A DNA stretch of 64,000 nt, from contig NZ_PDHM01000003.1 of NCBI RefSeq assembly GCF_002573715.1, positions 80,087 through 144,086 on the forward strand, read 5' to 3'. This DNA comes from Paenibacillus sp. EZ-K15 (GTDB lineage: Bacteria; Bacillota; Bacilli; Paenibacillales; Paenibacillaceae). Under the pieces are notes generated by a model. It was not told where the DNA came from. It did not search any database and saw nothing but the letters and a program-made list of their open reading frames with translations. The translations under genes and the position numbers were made by a program. Positions 21,477-30,331 of this stretch are shown here, one piece after another; positions within the stretch are counted from its first letter, which is position 1; each line of letters begins with the position of its first letter.

Positions 21477-22601
21477 TTAAACCAGAGTTTTCAAGGAATC
21501 CGGCGTGAATGGTGCCAACTCGTCGAAACGTCCGTCTCGAACCTTAGCAGCCCATTGCGGATCAGCCAGTAGGGCACGGCCTACGGCAACCAGGTCAAAT
21601 TCATGCTCCTCAAGGCGGTTCAGCAGCTCTTCAAGGTCCTTCTGGCCGGCACCCTTGCCTTGGGTGAAGAGGCTGGTAAACACTTCATCCAAGCCGACAG
21701 AACCAACGGAGATGACCGTTTTCCCTGTCAGTTTCTTGGCCCATCCAGCAAAGTTCAGGTCAGAACCTTCGAATTCAGGCTCCCAGAAGCGGCGGGTCGA
21801 GCAGTGGAATATATCGACTCCAGCGTCTGACAGCGCGGTTAACAACTGACCCAGCTTTTCAGGCGTATCCGCCAGCTTGGCTTCATATTGGGTCGTCTTC
21901 CATTGGGATAGGCGAATGGCAACCGGGAAGTCCGGACCCACCGCTTGACGTACGGCTTTCACCACTTCGACCGCAAAGCGGGCACGCTTCAGCATGTCAC
22001 CTCCGTATTCATCGGTACGTTGGTTCGTTCTTTCCCAGAGGAATTGGTCGATCAGGTATCCGTGAGCACCATGGATTTCTACCCCGTCAAAGCCAATGCG
22101 CTTGGCATTCGCAGCCGCATCGGCATAAGCTTGAATGACCTGCTCGATCTCATCCTTGGTCATCGGCTTCGTGACGATGTTGCCGTCCAGGTCAAGTCCG
22201 GATGGTCCGATCGGTAGTGCCTCCGGATTTGGCTCGGCACCTATTGGTCTTGTCATGCCGATGTGCCAAATTTGCGGCATGATCTTACCGCCGACTTCAT
22301 GGACCTGACGGACCACCTCGGCCCAGCCGTTCAATGCGGCTTCACCATGGAAGTTAGGCACATTGGGGCTATCGGTAGCCGCTGGATGGTTAATCAGTGT
22401 TCCTTCGGTAATGATCAATCCGACGCCATTCTCCGCACGGCGGCGGTAGTAAGCGGCCACATCCGGACCCGGAACGCCATTCGGGGAGAACCCGCGCGTC
22501 ATAGGGGCCATCACCACGCGGGACGAAAGAGTAAGGTTACCGATGGTAAATGGCTCGAATAGGGATGCTGTAGATCGGACATTTTGATTTTGGTTGGTCA
22601 T
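21477..22601 (-). CDS. Old-yellow-enzyme family NADH:flavin oxidoreductase
   Basis: FMN-dependent TIM-barrel reductase of activated alkenes. Visible family marks: FEPFTIGNLTLSSRVVMAPMTR at the N terminus (shown in part), the substrate-binding HGAHGYLIDQFL with both histidines, RTDEYGG, and the C-terminal phosphate loop VAVGRALLADP. Length 374 is normal. TTGGAGG precedes the ATG by 9 bases. It lies downstream of an ArsR-type regulator on the same strand, and both promoters share a dyad, suggesting that the regulator senses electrophiles or a metal and controls this enzyme. Confidence 0.92.
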   Translation of the reverse strand: MTNQNQNVRSTASLFEPFTIGNLTLSSRVVMAPMTRGFSPNGVPGPDVAAYYRRRAENGVGLIITEGTLINHPAATDSPNVPNFHGEAALNGWAEVVRQVHEVGGKIMPQIWHIGMTRPIGAEPNPEALPIGPSGLDLDGNIVTKPMTKDEIEQVIQAYADAAANAKRIGFDGVEIHGAHGYLIDQFLWERTNQRTDEYGGDMLKRARFAVEVVKAVRQAVGPDFPVAIRLSQWKTTQYEAKLADTPEKLGQLLTALSDAGVDIFHCSTRRFWEPEFEGSDLNFAGWAKKLTGKTVISVGSVGLDEVFTSLFTQGKGAGQKDLEELLNRLEEHEFDLVAVGRALLADPQWAAKVRDGRFDELAPFTPDSLKTLV

Positions 22602-22642
22602 GTATGGAATCCTCCAATATGTTTAATATGCTTTTCTGTATT

Positions 22643-22656
22643 TTCATAAAAATAGA
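22643..22656. promoter_or_regulatory. Second putative ArsR site, before OYE gene
   Basis: TTCATAAAAATAGA matches 12 of 14 bases of the dyad found upstream of the regulator gene. It lies 42 bases before the OYE start codon. Confidence 0.45.
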
Positions 22657-22718
22657 TATATATGATAAAAAGAAAGAGCTTTTAAGCTTAATCTTCAATT
22701 TGAATTTGCTTTTTAAGC

Positions 22719-23030
22719 CTAAAGCTCTTTCTTGAGTTGTTCGATAAAACGCTGAATGCCCTCCTCATTACGTCTGTAATATGTCCACTGGCCCGCTCGA
22801 TGGGATTCCAGTAGACCGGCCTTTTGCAATTTTACCAGATATCCAGAAACGACCGACTGAGCGAGTCCTGTTTTATCCGAAATGGAGCCCACGCAGATAC
22901 CGCCCTGAAAATCACATTTAGAAGGCATGTGATCCTGCGGATCAAAATGTTCCTCGGGATGCTTCAGCCACTCCAGGATTTTAAACCGGGACTCGTTTGA
23001 TAGTGCTTTGATGGTTTGTAAGGTATCCAT
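22719..23030 (-). CDS. ArsR/SmtB-family transcriptional regulator
   Basis: Small winged-helix repressor, 103 residues. Helix-turn-helix region around SISDKTGLAQSVVSGYLVKLQKAGLL (in part). Three cysteine/histidine-rich spots (HFDPQDHM, CDFQGGIC) sit before the recognition helix and could bind metal or sense thiol chemistry. The ATG is directly after a -10 box, so the mRNA may be leaderless. Gene order regulator then OYE reductase suggests local control. Confidence 0.88.
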   Translation of the reverse strand: MDTLQTIKALSNESRFKILEWLKHPEEHFDPQDHMPSKCDFQGGICVGSISDKTGLAQSVVSGYLVKLQKAGLLESHRAGQWTYYRRNEEGIQRFIEQLKKEL

Positions 23031-23036
23031 ATGCTT

Positions 23037-23068
23037 ATTATATCTATTTTTATAGAAATGTAAATATG
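23037..23068 (-). promoter_or_regulatory. Promoter and operator of ArsR gene
   Basis: On the minus strand TTTACA is followed after 16 bases by TATAAT (23042-23037). The spacer contains the dyad TCTAT-AAAA-ATAGA (23043-23056). The predicted transcription start coincides with the A of the start codon at 23030, which has no ribosome binding site. Confidence 0.55.
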
Positions 23069-23150
23069 GTTTTTAAAAAGATGGCTATCGGAGGATACCG
23101 ACGAAACCAAGCATTTATTGTTTTGCCGTATGAAGGATGCAGACTACAGC

Positions 23151-24671
23151 TTACCGTGCTCCCACAAATTCAGCTGATTTGATGCCGGCTTGGCGGCCGA
23201 AAATAATGATCTCGGCAACAGAGTTGCCACCGATCCGGTTTTGACCGTGCAATCCGCCTGTTAGTTCACCGGCTGCAAACAATCCTGGAATAGGCTTGCC
23301 GTCTTTATCCAAAACTTCCGTGTTCGTGTTGATTTTTACGCCGCCCATGGTGTAGTGAATACCGGGGGCGATTTGGATGGCATGGTATGGCGCTCCGGAC
23401 AAGTCGTTATCCATGCCTGTCGTTCTGTTGAATTCGGTATCTTTATTGTTCTTCACCGCACTGTTCCATGTATCCAGAGTGGCTTTAAGCTGATCAGCTG
23501 GAACGCCCATTTCTTTGGCCAAAGCCTCGATCGAATCACCTTGAATGACAAAGCCCATTTTCTCATATTGCTGAATCGCTTTGACGCGGGATTTTACCCC
23601 GGAATCAAACACAAGATAAGCCGATTTTTCAGGAAGCTTATTGATGGCGCCGGTGACGTTGTCCCGAGTATCCAGCTCGTTTGTGAAACGTTTGCCTTGG
23701 CTGGTCACGAGGATGGCTCCTTCTCCCCGAACGGCTTCCCCGATGAGATAAGATTTCTCCTGCTGCACCGTAGGGTGAACCTGGATTTGATCCATATCGA
23801 CCGTTGTACCGCCGAGTTTTTCAATCATGGTGATGCCGTCACCGGTGCTGCCTTCCTGGTTGGTGGTCACGTACCCTTTCAGATCGGACCGAACTTCGGA
23901 AATCATGTCCATATTGGCTCCGAAACCGCCGGTTGTCACAACGACGGCATCTGCTGCAATATTTTTCTCATCATTCTCGTTGAAGATAACTTTGACGCCG
24001 TTTACCTTGCCGTCTTTTTCCGTAATATCCGTTACCTTGGAATTGACGAATAGCGGGATTTCTTGTTCTTGTACATTTTTCACCAGTCCGTTGACAAGGT
24101 ATTGTCCTACCGCCGAGCCGTCCTCAGGACGGTGCGTGCGCTTTTCGTTCATGCCGCCCGTAATGGTGATATTGTTCAACCGAATCCCGATGGAATCCAG
24201 CCAATCGATCGCGCTTGCCGAATTGTCAACGAAGAAACGAAGCATGTCTTTGTCGTTGGTTCCATGACCGCCCTTTAAAGTCTCTTCATAAAATAAATCG
24301 TTGTTGTCCTTAATGCCCTGTTCTTGTTGGAACTTGGTTTCGGAAGCATTCATGCCCGAAGATGATTTTATGGTATTCCCGCCGGCAATCGGCATTTTTT
24401 TAAAAATAACCGGGTTCATGCCTTTATCTTTTGCCTCAAGGGCAGCAGACATACCTGCTCCGCCTGCACCGACGATGATGATATCATACTTTTCTTTGAG
24501 CTGATCGATCGGCGTATAACCGGTTTGGGACGCACCCGAAACGGCTGTTTCCTGGGCTTCTTCCTTTTTCTCGGTGTCCTGACTCTGATCCTGTTTCCCG
24601 CTGCCGCATCCCGCGATGGCGAGCATGAAAGAGAGAATGAGTATAAGCGTTGCTGCAACTTTCTTTTTCAC
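23151..24671 (-). CDS. Lipoprotein FAD-dependent fumarate-reductase-like protein (flavocytochrome c family)
   Basis: GTG 24671 is used because GGAGGG is 7 bases upstream; the listed upstream ATG overlaps that box. A signal peptide ends in the lipobox AIAGC, giving an outer-face lipoprotein with an acidic/glutamine-rich tether. From residue ~60: dinucleotide loop IIIVGAGGAGMSAALEA, then FAD_binding_2 motifs HPTVQ, GEAVRGEGAILV, the arginine-containing RDNVTGAI and the C-terminal AGELTGGLHGQNRIGGNS. The FMN_bind domain found in many secreted homologues is absent. A role in extracellular electron disposal or reduction of an enoate is possible. Confidence 0.85.
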   Translation of the reverse strand: MKKKVAATLILILSFMLAIAGCGSGKQDQSQDTEKKEEAQETAVSGASQTGYTPIDQLKEKYDIIIVGAGGAGMSAALEAKDKGMNPVIFKKMPIAGGNTIKSSSGMNASETKFQQEQGIKDNNDLFYEETLKGGHGTNDKDMLRFFVDNSASAIDWLDSIGIRLNNITITGGMNEKRTHRPEDGSAVGQYLVNGLVKNVQEQEIPLFVNSKVTDITEKDGKVNGVKVIFNENDEKNIAADAVVVTTGGFGANMDMISEVRSDLKGYVTTNQEGSTGDGITMIEKLGGTTVDMDQIQVHPTVQQEKSYLIGEAVRGEGAILVTSQGKRFTNELDTRDNVTGAINKLPEKSAYLVFDSGVKSRVKAIQQYEKMGFVIQGDSIEALAKEMGVPADQLKATLDTWNSAVKNNKDTEFNRTTGMDNDLSGAPYHAIQIAPGIHYTMGGVKINTNTEVLDKDGKPIPGLFAAGELTGGLHGQNRIGGNSVAEIIIFGRQAGIKSAEFVGAR

Positions 24672-25074
24672 TGTGTAACCCTCCATTTTCTCTATATCTA
24701 TTTAGTTGACCATAAAGAGCCAAACGAAAAAGGAGGTCGTAACGTAGAATAACGAGAAACGAAAGGGAACGTAAGCGTTGCCTTTATTCTTCGAATCTCA
24801 GATCTTCCCCGGTTGCCTCCCTCTGGTCAGCCTCGTTAGGTCCACTTCATTGTAATATAGAGCAGTCAATTAAGTGGTGAATTATTTCACAATATGTATT
24901 GAGTTTTATTTATAACGATGCCACCGGGTTACGATCTTCTCGACTTTTGCGTGTTTCCAATTTATTTTGCCTCATAGGGATACCGCTTTTTCGCGTTGAG
25001 TTCCTTTATAATGAAGATGTATAATCTGATAATTGCCTTTGTGGATGATCACGTTCTTGATTGGAGGGGTTTTA
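24672..25074. other. Divergent intergenic region
   Basis: Lies between the minus-strand lipoprotein gene and tetR. A TATAAT box at 25007-25012 lies in the right place for tetR, with a weak -35. I see no convincing small gene here. Confidence 0.4.
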
Positions 25075-25640
25075 TGGCACAAACAACAAAAAAGGCGCTT
25101 GCCCTATCGCTAAAAAAAATGCTTGAGAAAAAAACGCTTGATAAGATAACCGTTATTGATATTGTTGAGGACTGCGAAGTAAATCGCCAAACGTTTTATT
25201 ATCATTTCAAGGATATTTATGATCTTGTGGAGTGGATTTGCACGAGCGAGGCTACCATAGCGCTGGATGGCAAGAAAACATATGACACGTGGCAGCAGGG
25301 CCTATTGCAAATATTTGAGTATGTGCTGAAAAACAAGGCGTTTGTGACGAGCGTCTATCATTCGATTAAACGAGAGCAGCTGGAAAGGTACCTATTTAAC
25401 GTAACGTATAATCTTTTGATAGGGGTTATCGATGAAAAGGCCGTTACGATGTCGATCAGGGATGAGGATAAGTCGTTTATCGCTGACTTTTATAAATATG
25501 CGTTTGTAGGGCTGATGCTGGATTGGATTGCTAAAGGGATGAAGGAAGAGCCCGCTGCGATTGTGGACCGGCTAAGCATTTTGATTCAAGGGGATATTTT
25601 TTTCGCGCTTGAAAAGTTTAAATCGCACCACGATTATTAG
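25075..25640 (+). CDS. TetR/AcrR-family regulator (DhaS-like)
   Basis: Helix-turn-helix KITVIDIVEDCEVNRQTFYYHF (shortened) near residues 22-45, then an all-helical ligand domain with the TetR_C domain typical of DhaS-like regulators. ATG 25075 follows TGGAGGGG by about 6 bases; upstream in-frame codons lack a ribosome site. It is followed by oleate hydratase, with a strong symmetrical operator between them. An unsaturated fatty acid as ligand is an inference from this neighbour. Confidence 0.85.
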
Positions 25641-25689
25641 ACAATATTAAGCTTTTGTCGAAAGTTTCGACATTAGGCGGACATTGTCT
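25639..25689. promoter_or_regulatory. Concentric double dyad between tetR and oleate hydratase
   Basis: A perfect 17-bp palindrome TGTCGAAAGTTTCGACA (25656-25672) sits exactly in the middle of a second inverted repeat AGACAAT (25639-25645) / ATTGTCT (25683-25689). Both share centre 25664. No T run follows, so it reads as an operator rather than a terminator, most simply for the adjacent TetR protein. Confidence 0.6.
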
Positions 25690-25752
25690 ATGGGAGACCT
25701 CCGAATATTTTCTTATGATGAAGTTGCTAGAATCAATTCGGAGGTGACTGGA

Positions 25753-27522
25753 ATGTATTATAGCAATGGAAATTATGAAGCGTTTGCCCGTCCGGAAAAA
25801 CCGGTCGATGTCGACAAAAAATCAGCATATCTGGTTGGAGCCGGTTTAGGCTCTCTGGCAGCTGCGTGCTTCCTTGTGCGCGACGGCCAAATGAAGGGAG
25901 AACGGGTTCACATTCTGGAGGAGCTTAGTCTTCCCGGAGGTGCCTGCGACGGAATTCATGACAGCGATAAAGGTTTTATTATTCGCGGTGGACGGGAAAT
26001 GGAAGATCATTTTGAATGCTTGTGGGATTTGTTCCGTTCCATTCCGTCTCTTGAAATTGAAGGCGCATCGGTTTTGGATGAGTTTTATTGGCTGAACAAG
26101 AAAGATCCGAACTATTCTCTAATGAGAGCCACGGTTAACCGAGGCGAGGATGCCCATACGGATGGAAAATTTGCTCTGAGTGAAAAAGCTTCGCTGGAAA
26201 TCGTGAAGTTATTCTTTACTCGAAACGAAGATTTGTATGATAAGCAAATTACCGATGTATTCACGGAGGATTTCTTTGCCTCGAATTTCTGGCTTTACTG
26301 GAGAACGATGTTTGCCTTTGAAGATTGGCACAGCGCTTTGGAGATGAAGCTTTACATTCAAAGATTCATTCACCATATTGGCGGACTGCCTGATTTTTCG
26401 GCGCTAAAATTTACGAAATATAATCAATATGAGTCATTGATTCTGCCAATGATGAAATATTTGCAGTCGCATGGCGTTCATTTCCAATATGATACAACGG
26501 TCACGAATGTAGTATTTGATATTCAAGGTAATAAGAAGGTTGCCAAGCAAATGGTATGTCGCCGTGCTGGCAACGAGGAATATATCGATTTAACGGAAGA
26601 TGATTTGGTGTTTGTGACAAATGGCAGCTGCACGGAAAGTTCTTCTTCGGGCGACCATCATCGTGCGGCTGAATTCAATCGTTCCACAGGCGGCTGCTGG
26701 GAGCTCTGGAGGAATATCGCCAAGCAGGATCCATCCTTTGGGCGCCCCGATAAATTCTGCACGAATACGGAAGCGACGAACTGGGAATCGGCAACCGTTA
26801 CGACCCTTGATGACAGAATCCCGCCTTATATCAGAAAAATCTGTAAACGCGACCCGTTCAGCGGAAAGGTCGTTACCGGCGGCATCGTGTCCGTTAAGGA
26901 TTCCAAGTGGCTCATGAGTTACACTCTAAATCGTCAACCGCATTTCAAAGAGCAGCCGAAGGATCAGCTTGTGGTGTGGGTGTATGGATTATTCACCGAT
27001 GTGCCGGGCGATTACGTCAAGAAGCCGATGAGAGAATGTACCGGCGAGGAAATTACGATGGAATGGCTGTACCATATGGGTGTGCCTGAGCATGAAATTG
27101 CGGACATGGCTGCCAACTCTGCCCGCTGCATCCCGACCATGATGCCTTACATTACGGCATTTTTCATGCCGAGAACAGAAGGAGACCGGCCAAAAGTAGT
27201 TCCGGATGGTTGCGTCAACTTCGCGTTTATCGGACAGTTTGCCGACACGGTTCGCGACACCGTATTTACAACCGAATATTCGGTTAGAACGGCAATGGAA
27301 GCCGTGTATACCTTATTAAACGTGGACCGCGGCGTACCTGAAGTATTCGGCTCCTGCTATGACGTCCGCGTACTGCTGGACTCCACTTCCAAAATGATGG
27401 ACGGTAAAAAACTAACCGATTTGAAGCTTCCGTTGATCATGAACTTATTAGAAAAGCAGGCTTTAAAAAAAGTTTCCGGAACTGTCATCGAAGATTTACT
27501 GAAACGCTATAACATCATATAG
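25753..27522 (+). CDS. ohyA: Oleate hydratase (MCRA family)
   Basis: Adds water to the cis-9 double bond of oleate and similar unsaturated fatty acids, forming 10-hydroxy fatty acids; FAD-dependent, peripheral at the inner membrane face. ATG 25753 ([13 protein letters not shown]) is chosen from a CGGAGGTGA site and the family-typical N terminus; 589 residues, as expected. FAD loop [18 protein letters not shown], the [13 protein letters not shown] segment with the catalytic-region glutamate, and the [11 protein letters not shown] region are present. Likely function is detoxification of host or plant unsaturated fatty acids. Confidence 0.95.
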   Translation: MYYSNGNYEAFARPEKPVDVDKKSAYLVGAGLGSLAAACFLVRDGQMKGERVHILEELSLPGGACDGIHDSDKGFIIRGGREMEDHFECLWDLFRSIPSLEIEGASVLDEFYWLNKKDPNYSLMRATVNRGEDAHTDGKFALSEKASLEIVKLFFTRNEDLYDKQITDVFTEDFFASNFWLYWRTMFAFEDWHSALEMKLYIQRFIHHIGGLPDFSALKFTKYNQYESLILPMMKYLQSHGVHFQYDTTVTNVVFDIQGNKKVAKQMVCRRAGNEEYIDLTEDDLVFVTNGSCTESSSSGDHHRAAEFNRSTGGCWELWRNIAKQDPSFGRPDKFCTNTEATNWESATVTTLDDRIPPYIRKICKRDPFSGKVVTGGIVSVKDSKWLMSYTLNRQPHFKEQPKDQLVVWVYGLFTDVPGDYVKKPMRECTGEEITMEWLYHMGVPEHEIADMAANSARCIPTMMPYITAFFMPRTEGDRPKVVPDGCVNFAFIGQFADTVRDTVFTTEYSVRTAMEAVYTLLNVDRGVPEVFGSCYDVRVLLDSTSKMMDGKKLTDLKLPLIMNLLEKQALKKVSGTVIEDLLKRYNII

Positions 27523-27561
27523 TCGAAGTTCCATTGTCAAAGATGATATGGAGCATCAACG

Positions 27562-27597
27562 AGCGCACCAATCCCAAGATTGGTGCGCTGCTTTATT
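27562..27597 (+). terminator. Terminator after oleate hydratase
   Basis: A 12-bp stem AGCGCACCAATC / GATTGGTGCGCT with a 4-base loop, followed by a T-rich tract. Confidence 0.88.
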
Positions 27598-27711
27598 CTA
27601 CATAAAAAACTGGAGCATCCTCAGATGTTATAATATAGGTAAACATTGCAAAAATGAAGGAGCGGGGTGCTATAAATTAGATGCGGAGATGAATTTCGAA
27701 ACTTTGCGCAG

Positions 27712-28674
27712 TTGAACAACTTTATGAAGTATGGCGGGTTCATCGAAATGCCTGAGAACCAGGGAATCCCCCTCCACGAGTGGATGCTTGCCTGTCAATT
27801 CAGCAGCAGGAGCACCAAAGGCATTCGATTGGATTTTGAGTATCGGCATTGCGATTTGACGCTGGTGTATGTGCAAGATCATTACTATGGCTCTCTTCTT
27901 GATTATAAGCGACTGTCAAAAATCCAAGACAAAGATAAGATCATAAGAAGCTGTGAGATCCATTTCTGGCCTTATTTCGAGGACTATGCGAAGGAACAGG
28001 GATTGATCATCCAAAGATGCACAAAAACCAAAAATAGCATCAGAGCCGTATTAAGTAACGGATTGCGATTGACGTTTCATTACTCCAAGGCTCATGATGA
28101 TTATCTGATCCGCGAAATAACCAGCCAGTTCGGAAACAAAAGGCTGATGAACTTATCACTTTTGGAACCCGCAATCCTTGAGATGGAGAGTTTGAATTTA
28201 TCCCTAATCCAGTACTTGAAACAGGGGGGATTCTTTAACCTTCCCGGCCATGAAAACCGCGGTTTGGACGATTTATTGATGAAGTGCTCCGCCAAAGATA
28301 GCCACAGCGGTATATCCGGCACCATTTTGGGATTTGAGTTTAAACATTGGCTGATGGAAATTTTTTACGATAACAATCGGGAGCTGATAGGGGAAAATCT
28401 GAAGTTCCTGGGCAATGTCCACTGCCAAAGCAAGGATGAAATCATAGCGGAAACCGAAATTCATTTTTGGGAACATTTTAGGCGGTACGCGGAGCAACAT
28501 GGAATGCAAATCATCGAAACGTGCACAAGCCCGGATCTAATCATTGCCTTCTTAAATACCGGATCCAATTTGCATTTTGATTATATAGAGGAATACGGGG
28601 ATTACTTGGTGAGCGTGATCGAAGGCGACGGGGCGAAGCATAGGGATACTTATAGAAAAATGTATAAGTCCTAA
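27712..28674 (+). CDS. Unknown protein with an internal domain duplication
   Basis: I do not recognise the family. Two copies of a ~140-residue unit are visible: MKYGGFIEMPEN...IHFWPYFEDYAKEQG...LRLTFHYSKAHDDYLI and LKQGGFFNLPGH...IHFWEHFRRYAEQHG...LHFDYIEEYGDYLV. Each ends with a [IL]xFxYxxxxxDYL motif. No signal peptide or membrane helix. The start is unclear: the frame is open back to 27676, and that stretch still resembles the second unit, but only TTG 27712 or ATG 27724 are usable and neither has a good ribosome site. Flanked by terminators, so monocistronic. Confidence 0.7.
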   Translation: MNNFMKYGGFIEMPENQGIPLHEWMLACQFSSRSTKGIRLDFEYRHCDLTLVYVQDHYYGSLLDYKRLSKIQDKDKIIRSCEIHFWPYFEDYAKEQGLIIQRCTKTKNSIRAVLSNGLRLTFHYSKAHDDYLIREITSQFGNKRLMNLSLLEPAILEMESLNLSLIQYLKQGGFFNLPGHENRGLDDLLMKCSAKDSHSGISGTILGFEFKHWLMEIFYDNNRELIGENLKFLGNVHCQSKDEIIAETEIHFWEHFRRYAEQHGMQIIETCTSPDLIIAFLNTGSNLHFDYIEEYGDYLVSVIEGDGAKHRDTYRKMYKS

Positions 28675-28714
28675 ATGTTGGAGTCCTGGGATTCATACGA
28701 ATATGGGAATAAAC

Positions 28715-28764
28715 AAACACGATAGATCCCTGGTCCTTATGGCCTCAGGAGACCTATCGTGTTT
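28715..28764 (+). terminator. Bidirectional terminator
   Basis: A perfect 11-bp stem AAACACGATAG / CTATCGTGTTT with a long loop, placed between the converging unknown gene and the helix-hairpin-helix remnant. Confidence 0.65.
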
Positions 28765-28766
28765 AT

Positions 28767-28984
28767 TTATTCTTTGAAGGCTAGGCCCTTCTCGGCAAGT
28801 GCTTCGCGCAGTATTCGGATCGCTTTGGGTCCTACCCCGTGAAGCGCCAGCAGTTCTTTCTCGGATGCCTGGGTGAGGTCGGCAAGCTGATGATAGCCTG
28901 CGACGATAAGGGCTTGCCGTGCAGGTTTGCCGGCTTTAATGGGAAAGTCGCTCTCTGCAGCCGGAGTGGGGGGGTGTCACGCAT
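28767..28984 (-). pseudogene. Helix-hairpin-helix DNA-binding protein, frameshifted in a C7/G7 tract
   Basis: Minus-strand translation of 28767 to about 28967 gives SDFPIKAGKPARQALIVAGY, then LADLTQASEKELLALHGVG and PKAIRILREALAEKGLAFKE, a small helix-hairpin-helix protein common in Bacilli (LHGVGPKA is the hairpin). The only plausible start, ATG at 28982-28984 with an AGAGGG site, is out of frame by one base. The run at 28968-28974 has seven G (C on the coding strand); eight would join start and body in frame. It may be a true pseudogene, a slippage-controlled gene or an assembly error. Confidence 0.7.
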
Positions 28985-29174
28985 GGAGATCCCTCTCTTT
29001 TCGGTTGTTTTGTTAAAGCGGATATAAGGCACGAGAATGAATGGTAGACGCTAAGTTTGTAGAAATAATTAGTAAGATTATGTTATACATCTAATGTTCT
29101 GTAAAGATCGAATCCCATATTCATGGCAGAAAAGGCAGATTCATGGAGGGTTCAGACAATCTTCATAAATTCTA

Positions 29175-29203
29175 TTGACAATCTTAATGAGAATAATTAT
29201 CAT
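29175..29203 (+). promoter_or_regulatory. SigA promoter of the iron-uptake operon
   Basis: TTGACA (29175-29180) and TATCAT (29198-29203) are separated by 17 bases. The sequence 28985-29174 upstream holds no gene. Confidence 0.85.
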
Positions 29204-29235
29204 TGTGCTGAGTATTGATAATGATAATTGTTCTC
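29186..29235. promoter_or_regulatory. Two Fur boxes
   Basis: AATGAGAATAATTATCATT (29186-29204) overlaps the -10 region, and TGATAATGATAATTGTTCTC (29215-29234) lies at and after the transcription start. Both match the GATAATGATAATCATTATC Fur consensus well. Iron-loaded Fur would block this promoter. Confidence 0.85.
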
Positions 29236-29296
29236 AATAATTATTATTAATAAACAATATCTACAATACATAGAGGGTATGAGGGGGAGAAATTCG

Positions 29297-30331
29297 ATGC
29301 GCAGTATGAAGGGTCTCGTGTTTATCGTATTGATATTTGCTTTGGTTTTAGCCGGTTGTGGCGGAGGCGCAGCATCCAACCAAGGAAGCGGCTCCACCGC
29401 GGCACCTAATTCGGATCAAGAGGCTGCACAGGGTGGGGATAACACCGAGGCCACGCCGGAGACCCGAACCATTAAGCACGCCCTGGGCGAAACGGAAATC
29501 ACTGGCGTTCCTAAGCGTATTGTCGCACTGGAGTGGCTTTACGCGGAAGATGTCCTTGCGCTCGGCGTTCAGCCCGTCGGCATTGCAGATATTGAGGGGA
29601 TGAACCAATGGGTAAACATTCCGGTGGAGATCGGTTCGGACGTGACCGATGTCGGCACTCGTCAAGAGCCGAATCTCGAGCTTATCGCTTCCTTGAAGCC
29701 GGACCTGATCATCGGTTTGAAATCGAATCTTGAAGCTGGCTATGATACTTACAACAGCATCGCGCCAACATTGGTATTCGATCCTTATCCGGTTGAGGGA
29801 CAAGGGGACCAATATGAAGAGATGGTTAATACCTTTAATACGATTGCTGACGTGCTTGGCAAAAAAGACGAAGCTGCAAAAGTGCTTAGCGACCTGGATC
29901 AAACCTATGCCGACGCCAAAGCCAAGCTTGAAGCTGCCGGTATGACGGAAAAACCATTTGCGCTGGCGATGGGGTACAGTAACCAGAATGCGGTGACGTT
30001 CCGGATTTCGACGGACAATTCCCTGGCCGTCAAAATTCTGGAGCACATCGGGTTAACCAATGCCCATAAGCCTAATCAATTTGAGGTTTATGGATTTACC
30101 ACTGGGGACGTAGAGGCATTGCCTGCCCTTCAGGATGCAAATTTCCTGCATATGATTCAGGATAGCGATAACGTCATCGAGAACCAATTGAAGGACAATC
30201 CGGTATGGAAAGGTCTGAACTTTGTTAAAGAAGACCGCGTGTATGCACTTGGCGGTGACATGTGGCCATACGGCGGCCCATTGTCTGCCCAAACCATGGC
30301 TCAGAAGACAGCTGATCTGCTCACAAAATGA
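29297..30331 (+). CDS. Iron-siderophore ABC transporter substrate-binding lipoprotein
   Basis: Surface lipoprotein of the FecB/FhuD type that captures a ferric siderophore. ATG 29297 follows GAGGGGGAG; the signal peptide ends in LVLAGC. A glycine/serine/glutamine tether precedes the binding domain, which carries the family motifs RIVALEWLYAEDVLALG and the LKPDLIIG segment (residues about 75-145). Last bases overlap the permease start (ATGA), so expression is coupled. The siderophore itself cannot be told. Confidence 0.93.
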   Translation: MRSMKGLVFIVLIFALVLAGCGGGAASNQGSGSTAAPNSDQEAAQGGDNTEATPETRTIKHALGETEITGVPKRIVALEWLYAEDVLALGVQPVGIADIEGMNQWVNIPVEIGSDVTDVGTRQEPNLELIASLKPDLIIGLKSNLEAGYDTYNSIAPTLVFDPYPVEGQGDQYEEMVNTFNTIADVLGKKDEAAKVLSDLDQTYADAKAKLEAAGMTEKPFALAMGYSNQNAVTFRISTDNSLAVKILEHIGLTNAHKPNQFEVYGFTTGDVEALPALQDANFLHMIQDSDNVIENQLKDNPVWKGLNFVKEDRVYALGGDMWPYGGPLSAQTMAQKTADLLTK

